A DNA stretch of 64,000 nt from Mycobacterium paraseoulense (GTDB lineage: Bacteria; Actinomycetota; Actinomycetes; Mycobacteriales; Mycobacteriaceae). Every line of letters starts with the position of its first letter. The stretch's first letter is position 1. The stretch lies in NCBI RefSeq assembly GCF_010731655.1, contig NZ_AP022619.1, forward strand, positions 4,278,001-4,342,000, written 5' to 3'. The translations under genes and the position numbers were made by a program. Below, piece by piece: positions 9,734 through 17,509 of the stretch. Below the pieces are notes generated by a model that saw only the letters and a list, made by a program, of their open reading frames with translations, was not told where the DNA came from and made no database searches.

Positions 9734-10189
9734 ATGCGCACCTTCGATTCAGTAGCCGACCTCGCCGCCGCCGCCGGCGAAACCATCGGACACAGCGACT
9801 GGGTGACCATCACCCAGGAGGATGTCAACCTCTTCGCCGACGCGACCGGCGATCACCAGTGGATCCACGTCGACCCCGAACGCGCGGCCGCCGGTCCGTT
9901 CGGTAAGACGATCGCCCACGGCTTCATGACCTTGGCGCTGCTGCCGCGCCTGCAGCACCAGATCTATACCGTCAACGGCATCAAGCTGGCAATCAATTAC
10001 GGCCTCAACAAGGTTCGGTTTCCAGCCCCGGTGCCGGTCGGTTCACGGGTGCGTGCGCAGACGTCATTGGTCGGTGTCGAGGATGTCGGCAACGGCGCCG
10101 TGCAGGCGACCATGTCCACGACCGTCGAGATCGAAGGCGCGTCCAAGCCGGCGTGCGTCGCCGAGAGCATCGTCCGCTACCTCACCTGA
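9734..10189 (+). CDS. htdZ: (R)-specific enoyl-CoA hydratase, MaoC type
   Basis: Hot-dog-fold hydratase of 151 aa acting on trans-2-enoyl-CoA to give (R)-3-hydroxyacyl-CoA. The hydratase motif FADATGDHQWIHVDPERAA with the catalytic Asp and His is at about residues 33-51, followed by GPFGKTIAHGFMTLALLP. Length and sequence follow Rv0130 closely. The RBS AAGGAGAAA precedes the ATG. It lies next to fadE1, convergent, as in M. tuberculosis; the pair suggests fatty-acyl-CoA metabolism. Divergent from the 57-aa gene. Confidence 0.95.
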   Translation: MRTFDSVADLAAAAGETIGHSDWVTITQEDVNLFADATGDHQWIHVDPERAAAGPFGKTIAHGFMTLALLPRLQHQIYTVNGIKLAINYGLNKVRFPAPVPVGSRVRAQTSLVGVEDVGNGAVQATMSTTVEIEGASKPACVAESIVRYLT

Positions 10190-10191
10190 CC

Positions 10192-10206
10192 GCCCGCAGC
10201 GCGGGC
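10192..10206 (+). terminator. Short hairpin between htdZ and fadE1
   Basis: GCCCGC, loop AGC, GCGGGC, starting three bases after the htdZ stop. It could end transcription from either convergent gene. No T-run follows; support is modest. Confidence 0.4.
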
Positions 10207-10239
10207 CCTAAGCCACGGCAAGGCGGCGGCAAACCCCGC

Positions 10240-11544
10240 TCAGAACTCCGCTACCGAGTGTTCGAGCCGCTCGGCCAGGCGAGCCTGGGCCTCCGCGCGC
10301 CGGGTGGGGATGTGCGCCGACGGGAATGGCGTTGTGACGGGCTGATATTCACGCAAGGTGCGCCGGGCCACCGTCATCTTGTGCAATTCGGTGGCGCCGT
10401 CGGCGATGCCCAGCGACTCCGCGGCCACCATCATCTTGACGAACGGCATCTCGTCGGACACGCCAAGCGCGCCGTGCAGGTGCATGGCTCGCTGCACGAC
10501 GTCGTGCAGCACCTGGGGCATGGCGACCTTCACCGCCGCGATGTCGCGGCGCACCTTCTGGTAGTCGTGGTGCTTGTCGATCAGCCACGCGGTGCGCAGC
10601 ACCAGCAGCCGGAACTGCTCGATCTGAATCCAGCTGTCGGCGATCTTCTCCTGGGTCATCTGGAAATCAGACAGCCGGCCCTGCCGGGTCTTGCGTGACA
10701 CCGCGCGCTCGCACATCATGTCAAAAGCGCTGCGTGCCAATGCGATTGTCCGCATGGCGTGGTGGATGCGGCCACCGCCGAGCCTCGTCTGCGCGATCAT
10801 GAACGCCTGGCCCTCGCCGCCCAGCACGTGGTCGGCCGGCACGCGCACGTCGGTGTAGCGGACATAGCCGTGGCTGGCCCGCTTCGACGACTCGGCTCCC
10901 ACGCCGACGTTGCGGACGATCTCGATGCCGGGCGTCTCCGCCGGAACGATGAACAGCGACATCTTGTCGTAGGTGCGTGATTCGGGGTTGGTGACGGCCA
11001 TGACGATGAAGAACGACGCGTGCTTGGCGTTGGTGGAGAACCACTTCTCCCCGTTGATCACCCAGTGGTCGCCGTCGCGGGTCGCGGCGGTGACGAATTG
11101 TCCCGGATCGGAACCACCCTGCGGTTCGGTCATCGAATAGCACGAGGTGATCTCGCCGTCGAGCAGCGGTTGCAGATAGCGGGACTTCTGTGCGTCGGTG
11201 CCGAACATCGCCAGAATCTCGGCGTTGCCCGAGTCCGGCGCCTGGCACCCGAAAACGGACGGCGCCCAGCGGGAACGTCCGAGGATCTCGTTGAGCAGGG
11301 CGAGCTTGACCTGACCGAATCCCTGCCCGCCGAGCTCTGGCCGCAGGTGCGCGGCCCACAGCCCCTGGTCCTTCACCTGCTGTTGCAACGGCCGCAGGAT
11401 CGTCATCATCTCGGCGTTCTTCTTGTCGTAGGGGTCGAGGGCGACCAGATCGAGCGGTTCGAGTTCGTCGGTCATGAACTTCTCGACCCAGTCGAGCTTT
11501 GCCTGATATTCCGGATCCGTTTCGAAATCCCACACCGTGGCCAC
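10240..11544 (-). CDS. fadE1: Acyl-CoA dehydrogenase FadE1
   Basis: FAD-dependent acyl-CoA dehydrogenase of about 434 aa. N-terminal helical domain (VWDFETDPEYQAKLDWVEKFM), middle beta domain with the signature CYSMTEPQGGSDPGQFVT and WVINGEKWFSTNAKHA, and C-terminal domain ending RLAERLEHSVAEF. It oxidises acyl-CoA in beta-oxidation; chain length is unknown. The GTG at 11544 follows GGGGAA six bases upstream; GTG at 11535 and an upstream ATG at 11595 are alternatives, the latter adding a Pro/Arg-rich stretch. Orthologue of Rv0131c by position and sequence. Confidence 0.93.
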   Translation of the reverse strand: MATVWDFETDPEYQAKLDWVEKFMTDELEPLDLVALDPYDKKNAEMMTILRPLQQQVKDQGLWAAHLRPELGGQGFGQVKLALLNEILGRSRWAPSVFGCQAPDSGNAEILAMFGTDAQKSRYLQPLLDGEITSCYSMTEPQGGSDPGQFVTAATRDGDHWVINGEKWFSTNAKHASFFIVMAVTNPESRTYDKMSLFIVPAETPGIEIVRNVGVGAESSKRASHGYVRYTDVRVPADHVLGGEGQAFMIAQTRLGGGRIHHAMRTIALARSAFDMMCERAVSRKTRQGRLSDFQMTQEKIADSWIQIEQFRLLVLRTAWLIDKHHDYQKVRRDIAAVKVAMPQVLHDVVQRAMHLHGALGVSDEMPFVKMMVAAESLGIADGATELHKMTVARRTLREYQPVTTPFPSAHIPTRRAEAQARLAERLEHSVAEF

Positions 11545-11617
11545 CCGTTCCCCGGCGCATCGTCGCGCCGGCCTCGAAGATGAAGGCCACCCCATCGTAG
11601 ATGGCGGCGGCGGCGGA

Positions 11618-12316
11618 TCAGCCGTCGCCGCGGGTGTCAATCACGCGCTGGGCGATGTCGACGAGCTTGACCTGACTCTCCTGGGAGAGCATCCGCAGCA
11701 GGTCGAACGCGCGCAGTTCGTCCACACCGTAGCGCTCCATGATGATGCCCTTGGCCTGGCCGATGCGGTCTCGCGTCGACAGCGCCGACTGCAGCTGCTG
11801 CCCGTGCCGCCCGGCCATGATCGCCGACGCGGCATGCGCGGCGAAGACGGTTCCGATCGTCTCGGCCTCGGCGTCCCAGGCGGCGGCCCGGAAACCGAAC
11901 AGGTTCAACGCGCCGGCCGTGCGGTCAGCGGTGTAAAGCTTGAACGAAAGGCCGCTCAGCACACCGTGTTCCACGGCCGCCGGCGCATAACGTGGCCAGC
12001 GTGGTTCATCGCGGAGGTCGTCGGTGCGCACGATGGTTTGTGCGAGGGCGGCGTCGTGGCAGGGACCCTCGCCGAAGTCGTGCTGTAGCTTGTCGAGTTG
12101 CGCGACCAGACTGTCGGTGTCGGCGACGGATTCGAATTCCCCACCCCCTTTGACCAACAGCACTCCCGCGATGTCCGCACCCGGTATCAGGTCCACCGCT
12201 GCCTTGGTCACGTCGGCGAGAACGTCACCGAGCGAGCGGGGCGCGGCGATGCCGCGGGCGAGTTCGGCCATGCGCTTGGCGAGCTGGTGGGTCGAGGTCG
12301 GGTCTGCAGACTCCAT
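11618..12316 (-). CDS. GAF-ANTAR antitermination regulator
   Basis: About 232 aa from the ATG at 12316 (RBS GGGGAG eleven bases upstream). Residues about 20-150 form a GAF sensor domain (LGDVLADVTKAAVDLIPGADIAGVLLV to GALNLFGF). Residues about 170-230 form an ANTAR RNA-binding domain (STRDRIGQAKGIIMERYGVDELRAFDLLRML). Such proteins bind paired hairpins in mRNA and prevent termination. No kinase domain is present, so the signal is probably small-molecule or redox through GAF. The gene is divergent from the Mn-catalase, suggesting a stress role. No partner hairpin pair was identified with confidence in the window. Confidence 0.9.
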   Translation of the reverse strand: MESADPTSTHQLAKRMAELARGIAAPRSLGDVLADVTKAAVDLIPGADIAGVLLVKGGGEFESVADTDSLVAQLDKLQHDFGEGPCHDAALAQTIVRTDDLRDEPRWPRYAPAAVEHGVLSGLSFKLYTADRTAGALNLFGFRAAAWDAEAETIGTVFAAHAASAIMAGRHGQQLQSALSTRDRIGQAKGIIMERYGVDELRAFDLLRMLSQESQVKLVDIAQRVIDTRGDG

Positions 12317-12416
12317 AGGATCGGATTCTCCCCGATCGCCCGGCACGCGTAACCGTCCGGTGCGGATCATCGGTCGATGTTGTTCCGAATGCCGGCAGCT
12401 GGTCGCCGCCGGCAAC

Positions 12417-12441
12417 GTTTGTTCGCATTGGCCACGGGTAC
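12417..12441 (+). promoter_or_regulatory. SigF-type promoter for manganese catalase
   Basis: GTTT (12417-12420), 15-base spacer, GGGTAC (12436-12441), matching mycobacterial SigF sites. The ATG is 42 bases downstream with the RBS GGGGAGG between. As I recall, a Mn-catalase is in the SigF regulon of M. smegmatis, which agrees. Confidence 0.7.
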
Positions 12442-12483
12442 CCGCCGTCGATCAGATCTATCTCGACCCGCCGGGGAGGCCCA

Positions 12484-13380
12484 ATGTTCATCCATAACAA
12501 AGATCTTCAGTTCGAGGTCCGGGTCAGCGAGCCCGATCCACGGTTCGCGACGCTGCTGCAAGAGCAGTTCGGTGGCGCCAACGGTGAACTCAAGGCCGCG
12601 ATGCAGTACTTCACCCAGGCTTTCGTCCTGCGCGAGAAGAACCCCAAGATGTACGACCTGTTCATGGACATCGCCACCGAGGAACTCAGCCACCTCGAGA
12701 TGGTCGGCTCGATGATCACGATGCTGCTGGACGGCCTCAACGACAACCTGAAGATCGCCAACGAGAGGTGCGACTGGATGCCCGCGGTGGCCAGTGGCGA
12801 CGGTCGTGACCAGATCATGCACCAGGTCGCGGTCAACCCGTTGTATCTGGCGCTGAACGGCGGCAGCCCGGATGTGAGCAACTCGCAAGGGGTGCCCTGG
12901 ATGGGCTCCTACGTCAGCGCCAACGGCGACCCCACAGTGGATCTGCGCAGCAACCTGGCCGCCGAGTCGCGGGCGAAAATCGTCTACGAATACCTCAAGC
13001 AGTTCACCGACGACCCGGGTGTGCAAGACACCTTGAACTTCCTGATGACCCGCGAGGTGGCCCATTACCAGCAGTTCACCGCGGCTCTCAACGAGCTTCC
13101 GGTGAACTTCCCGCCCGGGCAGTTGGCCGCCGACCCGCGCTTCCAGAACGTCGCGTTCAACATGTCCAACGGCGGCGGCGAATCGATCCGCGGCCCGTGG
13201 AACCAGGGCCAGGGGCCGTGGCCGGAGGGGATGGAATGGGAGTATGTCGAGAAGCCCGAACAGCAGTGGCTGGGCGGCTCCACCCGCCAGAACAAGGGCG
13301 CACAGGACAACCCGCAGGGCTCACCCGCCATCAAGGCCGAGAAGCCGTTCACCCACGAACAGCGTTTTCCCGCAAGCTGA
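12484..13380 (+). CDS. Manganese catalase (non-haem)
   Basis: A 298-aa dimanganese catalase that converts hydrogen peroxide to water and oxygen in the cytoplasm. Ferritin-like four-helix core with the five metal ligands in place: Glu35 (GANGELKAAM), Glu67 and His70 (ATEELSHLE), Glu161 (LAAESRAK) and His194 (REVAHYQQF); the 33-residue Glu-His spacing of the second pair equals that of the Lactobacillus enzyme. The C-terminal tail (WEYVEKPEQQWLGG and onward) is hydrophilic. The RBS GGGGAGG is strong. It is absent from this place in M. tuberculosis as I recall it, so it is part of an accessory stress block with the GAF-ANTAR and CDF genes. Confidence 0.95.
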   Translation: MFIHNKDLQFEVRVSEPDPRFATLLQEQFGGANGELKAAMQYFTQAFVLREKNPKMYDLFMDIATEELSHLEMVGSMITMLLDGLNDNLKIANERCDWMPAVASGDGRDQIMHQVAVNPLYLALNGGSPDVSNSQGVPWMGSYVSANGDPTVDLRSNLAAESRAKIVYEYLKQFTDDPGVQDTLNFLMTREVAHYQQFTAALNELPVNFPPGQLAADPRFQNVAFNMSNGGGESIRGPWNQGQGPWPEGMEWEYVEKPEQQWLGGSTRQNKGAQDNPQGSPAIKAEKPFTHEQRFPAS

Positions 13381-13390
13381 TTCAAGACAA

Positions 13391-13427
13391 GGAGGCCGGG
13401 CGCTGAGGTATCCAGCGCCCGGCCTTC
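13391..13427 (+). terminator. Terminator hairpin after manganese catalase
   Basis: GGCCGGGCGCTG (13394-13405) pairs perfectly with CAGCGCCCGGCC (13413-13424) around a seven-base loop, with further pairing at the base. It begins 11 bases after the stop codon. It is the strongest terminator-like hairpin in this part of the window. Confidence 0.7.
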
Positions 13428-13544
13428 GCATTCCCTACCTGACGTGCGGGTCGGGCGGGTTGTCCTGCTGCCGGGCCTGGGGATACCCGGGCCCGCGGCC
13501 TTGAAACGGGACGCTGCCGGCGCGGTACCGGCGCGACATCGCCC

Positions 13545-13570
13545 GTTTCGCCTGGGCCGATCGGGGGTAG
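13545..13570 (+). promoter_or_regulatory. SigF-type promoter for the CDF transporter
   Basis: GTTT (13545-13548), 16-base spacer, GGGTAG (13565-13570). The ATG follows ten bases later, so the transcript would be nearly leaderless; no good RBS is seen, which agrees. Together with the promoter at 12417 it suggests both genes of the block are in one stress regulon. Confidence 0.5.
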
Positions 13571-13579
13571 CTCTACGCG

Positions 13580-14497
13580 ATGGCGGCCGACGGCACAACG
13601 AAGTCCGTCGTGGTGGCGTTGGCCGCAAACGCCGGAATCGCGGTGGCGAAATTCGTCGGCTTCTTGGTGACCGGGAGCTCGGCCATGCTCGCGGAGTCGG
13701 TGCATTCACTCGCCGACACCATCAACGAAGTGCTGTTGATGGTCGGCAAGCGCGTGGCGCTCAGGCGCCCGGATGCGTTGCACCAGTTCGGTTATGGGCG
13801 GAGCAGGTATTTCTACTCGTTCGTCGTGGCCCTGCTGGTGTTCGTCCTCGGCGCGGTCGCTGCCGGGTACGAGGGGTATCGCAAGCTCTCCCATCCCGAG
13901 CCGATCAGCACACCGGGTGTCGCCGTCGCGATCCTCGTGGCCGCCGCGCTCCTGGAAAGCTTCAGCCTGCGCACGGTGCTCAAGGAGTCGAACCGGCTCA
14001 AGGGTTCGGACGGCTGGTGGCAATTCATCCGCAACTCGCGCATCCCGGAGCCGCCCGTGGTGCTGCTGGAGGATAGCGCCGCCTTGCTCGGTCTGGGGAT
14101 GGCTTTTGCCGGGGTGACCCTGACGGTCGTGACGGGAAACCCGTTGTGGGACGCGGTCAGCACACTTGGCATCAGTGTGCTGCTGGCCGTGATCGCCGTC
14201 GTTTTGATCGTGGAGACGCACAGCCTGTTGATCGGTGAGGGAGCAACGGCGAAGCAGTACAAGATGATTCGGTCCGCCCTGCAGCGGACCGAGCACGTCG
14301 ACTCCGTGGTTGACCTGCGCACCCAATACCTGGCGCCGGACCAGATGATGGTGGCCGCCAAGATCGTGTTCGGACCCGAGCAGGAATTCGCGACCGCCGC
14401 CGGTGTGATCAAGGATGCGGAGGCGCGTATCCGGCAGACGGTGCCCGCGGTACGGGTCGTCTACATTCAGCCCGAGCTCGATCCCGCGTCGAGCTAA
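13580..14497 (+). CDS. Cation diffusion facilitator (CDF) transporter
   Basis: A 305-aa divalent-cation exporter. N-terminal helices carry the CDF pattern (SSAMLAESVHSLADTINEVLL) with the Asp/His metal site in the second helix, and there is a large central part with an insertion between helices (KESNRLKGSDGWWQFIRNSRIPEPPVVLLEDSAALLG), as in the SLC30A9-like or actinobacterial branch. The soluble C-terminal domain (HVDSVVDLRTQYLAPDQMMVAAKI) is the metal-sensing ferredoxin-like fold. The metal (Zn, Mn or Fe) is not decidable. Its neighbour is Mn-catalase, so a manganese or iron role under stress is possible. Its stop overlaps the fgd2 stop by four bases. Confidence 0.9.
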   Translation: MAADGTTKSVVVALAANAGIAVAKFVGFLVTGSSAMLAESVHSLADTINEVLLMVGKRVALRRPDALHQFGYGRSRYFYSFVVALLVFVLGAVAAGYEGYRKLSHPEPISTPGVAVAILVAAALLESFSLRTVLKESNRLKGSDGWWQFIRNSRIPEPPVVLLEDSAALLGLGMAFAGVTLTVVTGNPLWDAVSTLGISVLLAVIAVVLIVETHSLLIGEGATAKQYKMIRSALQRTEHVDSVVDLRTQYLAPDQMMVAAKIVFGPEQEFATAAGVIKDAEARIRQTVPAVRVVYIQPELDPASS

Positions 14498-15591
14498 TGC
14501 AACTTGGGCAAGACGTTGGTGCGGTAGAACTCGATGGCCACCAGCGGATTGCTCTGGGGGAAGTGCAAAAACGGCACGGCGCCGGCGTCCACGACCGCTT
14601 GTACGGCCCTGATGTGCGGAGCCGGGTCGGTGCCGACGGTCCAGTTGGACAGCACCTTGTCGAGGGGATTGACCTCCGCGGCGCGCTGGATGTCGACCGG
14701 GTTGGGCTGGTCGACGGCGCCGGCCGTGAAGCGCCACAGGCCGGCCGCGGCGGTCGCCTCGGCGTGGTCGCCGACGACCGCGAACAGCTCCGCGCGCTTG
14801 CCCAGGCCGGCGGGGTCGCGGCCGGCTGCCCGCGCGCCGGCGCCGAACGCGGCCAGCAGGGCGGAATTCGTGATGTCGCGGGCCTGACCGATCCATCCGT
14901 CACCGTATTGGCCGGCCATTGTCGCGCTCTTGGGCCCACTGGCCGCCACGAAGATCGGCGGCGGTGTGGACGGTGTGTCGTAGAGCTTCAACGCGTTGGT
15001 CTGGAAGTAGCGCCCGGCGAACGAGGTTCGCGATCCGCTCCACAACTGGCGGATCAGGGTGATCGCCTCGACCAGCCGATCGTGACGCTCGGTGTACTTG
15101 CCGAACGCGTTGGTCGCCGCCTGCTCGTTGAGCCGTTCCCCGGTCCCGACCCCCAGGAAGACACGCCCGGGGTACAGGATCGCCAGCGACGCGAAGGCCT
15201 GTGCCACCACTGTCGGGTGGTACCGGTAGGTGGGGCAGGTCACGCCCGTGCCGAAGGAGATACGGCTGGTGGCGTTGCCCACCAATGCCAGCGTCAGCCA
15301 GGGGAACATCGAATGGCCCTCGTTGTCCTGCCACGGCTGGATGTGGTCGCTGGCCCAGGCATGCCCGAAGCCGGCCTGTTCGGCCGCCTGGGCTTGCGCC
15401 ACCAGCTGGTCGGTGCGGAACTGCTCGTGCGAGAGCACCACACCGACCGCCTTGGGCGCGGGCGGCGGCGGGGCCGCAGGCGTGGCGTGGTCGGCGCCCG
15501 GCCGGCCACAGCCGGCCGGAAGTCCGGTGGCGCCGAGTACGCCCGCACCGGCGGCCATCCGCCCTAACGTGCGACGCGAGACGCCGGTCAC
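14494..15591 (-). CDS. fgd2: F420-dependent hydroxymycolic acid dehydrogenase
   Basis: LLM-class flavin/F420 oxidoreductase of about 365 aa, orthologue of Rv0132c by sequence and place. The N-terminus is a Tat signal (SRRTLGRMAAG, twin Arg at 6-7) with a lipobox LPAGC at Cys28, so a Tat-exported lipoprotein. The TIM-barrel follows: VGVVLSHEQFRTDQLVAQAQ, WASDHIQPWQDNEGHS, GTGVTCPTYRYHP, FLGVGTGERLNEQA. The family member in M. tuberculosis oxidises hydroxymycolate to ketomycolate in the envelope. GTG at 15591 is the only start giving an intact Tat signal. Divergent from the GNAT gene, 73 bases apart. Confidence 0.93.
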   Translation of the reverse strand: MTGVSRRTLGRMAAGAGVLGATGLPAGCGRPGADHATPAAPPPPAPKAVGVVLSHEQFRTDQLVAQAQAAEQAGFGHAWASDHIQPWQDNEGHSMFPWLTLALVGNATSRISFGTGVTCPTYRYHPTVVAQAFASLAILYPGRVFLGVGTGERLNEQAATNAFGKYTERHDRLVEAITLIRQLWSGSRTSFAGRYFQTNALKLYDTPSTPPPIFVAASGPKSATMAGQYGDGWIGQARDITNSALLAAFGAGARAAGRDPAGLGKRAELFAVVGDHAEATAAAGLWRFTAGAVDQPNPVDIQRAAEVNPLDKVLSNWTVGTDPAPHIRAVQAVVDAGAVPFLHFPQSNPLVAIEFYRTNVLPKLH

Positions 15592-15664
15592 CGGACTAAC
15601 GTACCCGCCGGTGCGGCGGTCACACCCCCGATGCGACGACCGGCCACCCGCTAGCCTGACTCGG

Positions 15665-16270
15665 GTGAGTCCCCAGACACGCCCGGCGCGCAAGGCCGAC
15701 CTCCGTGAACTGTCACGCACGCTGGGCCGGGCCTTCCACGACGACCCGGTGACCACCTGGCTGTTGCCCGACCCTAGGGCGCGCGCCGCGCACCTGCACC
15801 GGTTGTTCGCGACGATGACGCGCCACCACCACCTGGGCTGCGGCGGCGTGGAGGTGGCCTGTGCCGGCCCGGGCATCGGCGGTGCTGCGCTGTGGGATCC
15901 GCCGAATCAGTGGCGCGAGACGCGCCTGGGCGAACTGGCGATGATCCCCACTTTTCTGCGGGTTTTCGGCCTGCGCTCGGCGAGGGCGCGCGGCCTGCAG
16001 GAGTTGATGAAGCGGATGCATCCCGAGGAACCGCACTGGTATCTCGCCGTGATCGGGAGCGACCCGTCGGTCCGCGGACAGGGCTTCGGCCAGGCGCTGA
16101 TGCGCTCGCGGCTGGACCGCTGCGACGCCGAGTACTGTCCGGCCTATCTCGAGTCGAGCAAGCCCGAAAACGTGCCGTACTACGAACGTTTCGGTTTCAC
16201 GGTGACCCGCGAGATCGTCGTGCCCGACGGTGGTCCGACCATGTGGGCGATGTGGCGGTCGCCGCGATAG
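15665..16270 (+). CDS. GNAT family acetyltransferase
   Basis: A 201-aa GCN5-type N-acetyltransferase, by position the Rv0133 orthologue. The acetyl-CoA binding motif A is visible (LAVIGSDPSVRGQGFGQALMRSRL), followed by the C-terminal YLESSKPENVPYYERFGFTV characteristic of the fold. The N-terminal half (LGRAFHDDPVTTWLLPD) resembles the puromycin-acetyltransferase-like branch. Substrate unknown. The GTG at 15665 gives the full domain; the longer frame runs into fgd2. Confidence 0.88.
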   Translation: MSPQTRPARKADLRELSRTLGRAFHDDPVTTWLLPDPRARAAHLHRLFATMTRHHHLGCGGVEVACAGPGIGGAALWDPPNQWRETRLGELAMIPTFLRVFGLRSARARGLQELMKRMHPEEPHWYLAVIGSDPSVRGQGFGQALMRSRLDRCDAEYCPAYLESSKPENVPYYERFGFTVTREIVVPDGGPTMWAMWRSPR

Positions 16271-16281
16271 CGGGCGCGCGC

Positions 16282-16307
16282 GTTTAGCCCCCCTACCCGG
16301 CGGGCAA
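16282..16307 (+). promoter_or_regulatory. Weak SigF-type promoter for the DUF5709 gene
   Basis: GTTT (16282-16285), 16-base spacer, GGGCAA (16302-16307). The -10 is less typical than the others in this window. The ATG at 16318 is ten bases after it, so a leaderless or nearly leaderless transcript would be expected. Confidence 0.35.
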
Positions 16308-16317
16308 CCGATCCCGC

Positions 16318-16713
16318 ATGAGCGAAAACCCTCAAGCCGACGAGTTGGCGGACCCCTCGGATTTTCCCGAGGAAGGCGGGCCCGGTGACACCCTGAACCC
16401 GAGCGAAGGCACCGACTCCGACGAGCTTTACAACGACGACGGCGACATCGTCGTCGACCCGCCCGAGGGCTGGAGCGAAGCGAACCGGTTCGGCATGACC
16501 GCGCGGGAAGAGCGCGAGGGCGAATCGTTGGATGCGCGGCTGGCCGAAGAGGAGCCCGACGTCGCCGTCGACGACGTGGGGAGCGCACCGCCCGACGGCC
16601 CTCCCGGGCGCGCGCATCGGGGCCAGATCGACGGCGCGCCCGAAGACGGCCAGTCGCTCTACGAGGTCGTCGACGAGAACGCAGCGCCGGACTTCACGCA
16701 GACCGTGGAGTGA
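16318..16713 (+). CDS. DUF5709 acidic protein
   Basis: A 131-aa very acidic protein with no membrane span. The segment IVVDPPEGWSEANRFGMTAREEREGESLDARLAEEEPDV is the DUF5709 signature (GxTAxEEREGExLDxRLAxEExD). These proteins occur across actinobacteria; function unknown, often with stress genes. A weak SigF-type promoter precedes it. Convergent with the following TetR gene. Confidence 0.82.
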   Translation: MSENPQADELADPSDFPEEGGPGDTLNPSEGTDSDELYNDDGDIVVDPPEGWSEANRFGMTAREEREGESLDARLAEEEPDVAVDDVGSAPPDGPPGRAHRGQIDGAPEDGQSLYEVVDENAAPDFTQTVE

Positions 16714-16756
16714 GGTCAGCAGTGTGCGACTGTTCACTCCGAGTCGGGACGATTCG

Positions 16757-17431
16757 CTAGGGACTGCTCTTCCAGCCGGCGATGCCGATCGCGATCATCC
16801 GCAGTTGCTTGACGGCGATGCGCCGGATGTCTTCGAGCACCTCGGTGCTCTGCGCGTCCTCGATGGCCTCCGCGATGACGATCATCGAGTTGACGAACAG
16901 GGTCGCCAGCACGTTGAGGTCCTCGGTGCTCCACTCGCGCAGCCGTGGGAAACGCGCCAGGTCCGTGGCCAGCTCCGACGTGATCAACCGGATCTCGGTG
17001 CGGATGGCATAGCGCAGCACGCTCAGCCCGCTGTTGCGTTCACGTGCGATGAACCGCCAATGTTCCCGCCGCTGCGCGACACTGGCGACCAGAATTTCGA
17101 CGGACGACTCGATGACCCGATTCGGGTCGAGCTTGCCGGCGCGCGCGTCACGCAGGGTGTCGCGCAAGCTGCGGAACGACTCGTCGATCAGGACCAGCCC
17201 GAGGGCCTCCATCGAGTCGAAGTGGCGATAGAACGCCGCCGGGACGATGCCGACCTCACGGGTCACCTCGCGCAGGCTCAGGCTGGAAAAGCTGCGGTCC
17301 TGCAGCAGCTTGAGTGCGGCGGCGATGATGGCGCGACGGGTCGCCTCCTTGCGCTCCTCGCGTGACCGGCTTTCCCGCGAGCGCTCGCGACCAGAACCGC
17401 GCATCCGTGAGCTAGGAGTACGGCTGTTCAC
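16757..17431 (-). CDS. TetR family regulator, DesT-like
   Basis: About 224 aa. HTH at the N-terminus (EATRRAIIAAALKLLQDRSFSSLSLREVTREVGIVPAAFYRHFDSMEAL) and a ligand domain resembling FabR/DesT-type sensors of acyl-CoA. Start choice: GTG at 17431, within the operator palindrome and with TAGGG ten bases upstream, or ATG at 17404 without an RBS. It is divergent from a ferredoxin reductase and a desaturase, the same layout as DesT with desC-desB in Pseudomonas aeruginosa, so it probably represses desaturation genes and itself. The ligand is inferred. Confidence 0.88.
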   Translation of the reverse strand: MNSRTPSSRMRGSGRERSRESRSREERKEATRRAIIAAALKLLQDRSFSSLSLREVTREVGIVPAAFYRHFDSMEALGLVLIDESFRSLRDTLRDARAGKLDPNRVIESSVEILVASVAQRREHWRFIARERNSGLSVLRYAIRTEIRLITSELATDLARFPRLREWSTEDLNVLATLFVNSMIVIAEAIEDAQSTEVLEDIRRIAVKQLRMIAIGIAGWKSSP

Positions 17432-17440
17432 TATGTGAAC
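17426..17440. promoter_or_regulatory. TetR operator, perfect palindrome GTTCAC-TAT-GTGAAC
   Basis: A 15-bp palindrome with perfect 6-bp arms covering the proposed GTG start of the TetR gene. The same half-sites recur at 17494-17509, before the reductase gene. A lone GTTCAC half-site is also found at 16731-16736 at the far end of the TetR gene. Confidence 0.7.
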
Positions 17441-17493
17441 CCTACCACAGACCTGCACTAAACCCTTGACTGACCGGGTGTTGTAGGCCCACG

Positions 17494-17509
17494 GTGTACA
17501 TATGTTCAC
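17494..17509. promoter_or_regulatory. Second TetR operator, GTGTAC-ATAT-GTTCAC
   Basis: An imperfect palindrome (one base pair mismatched per arm) overlapping the ATG at 17502 of the reductase gene. Binding here would block the reductase-desaturase operon. It shares the GTTCAC half-site with the 17426 operator. Confidence 0.6.
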
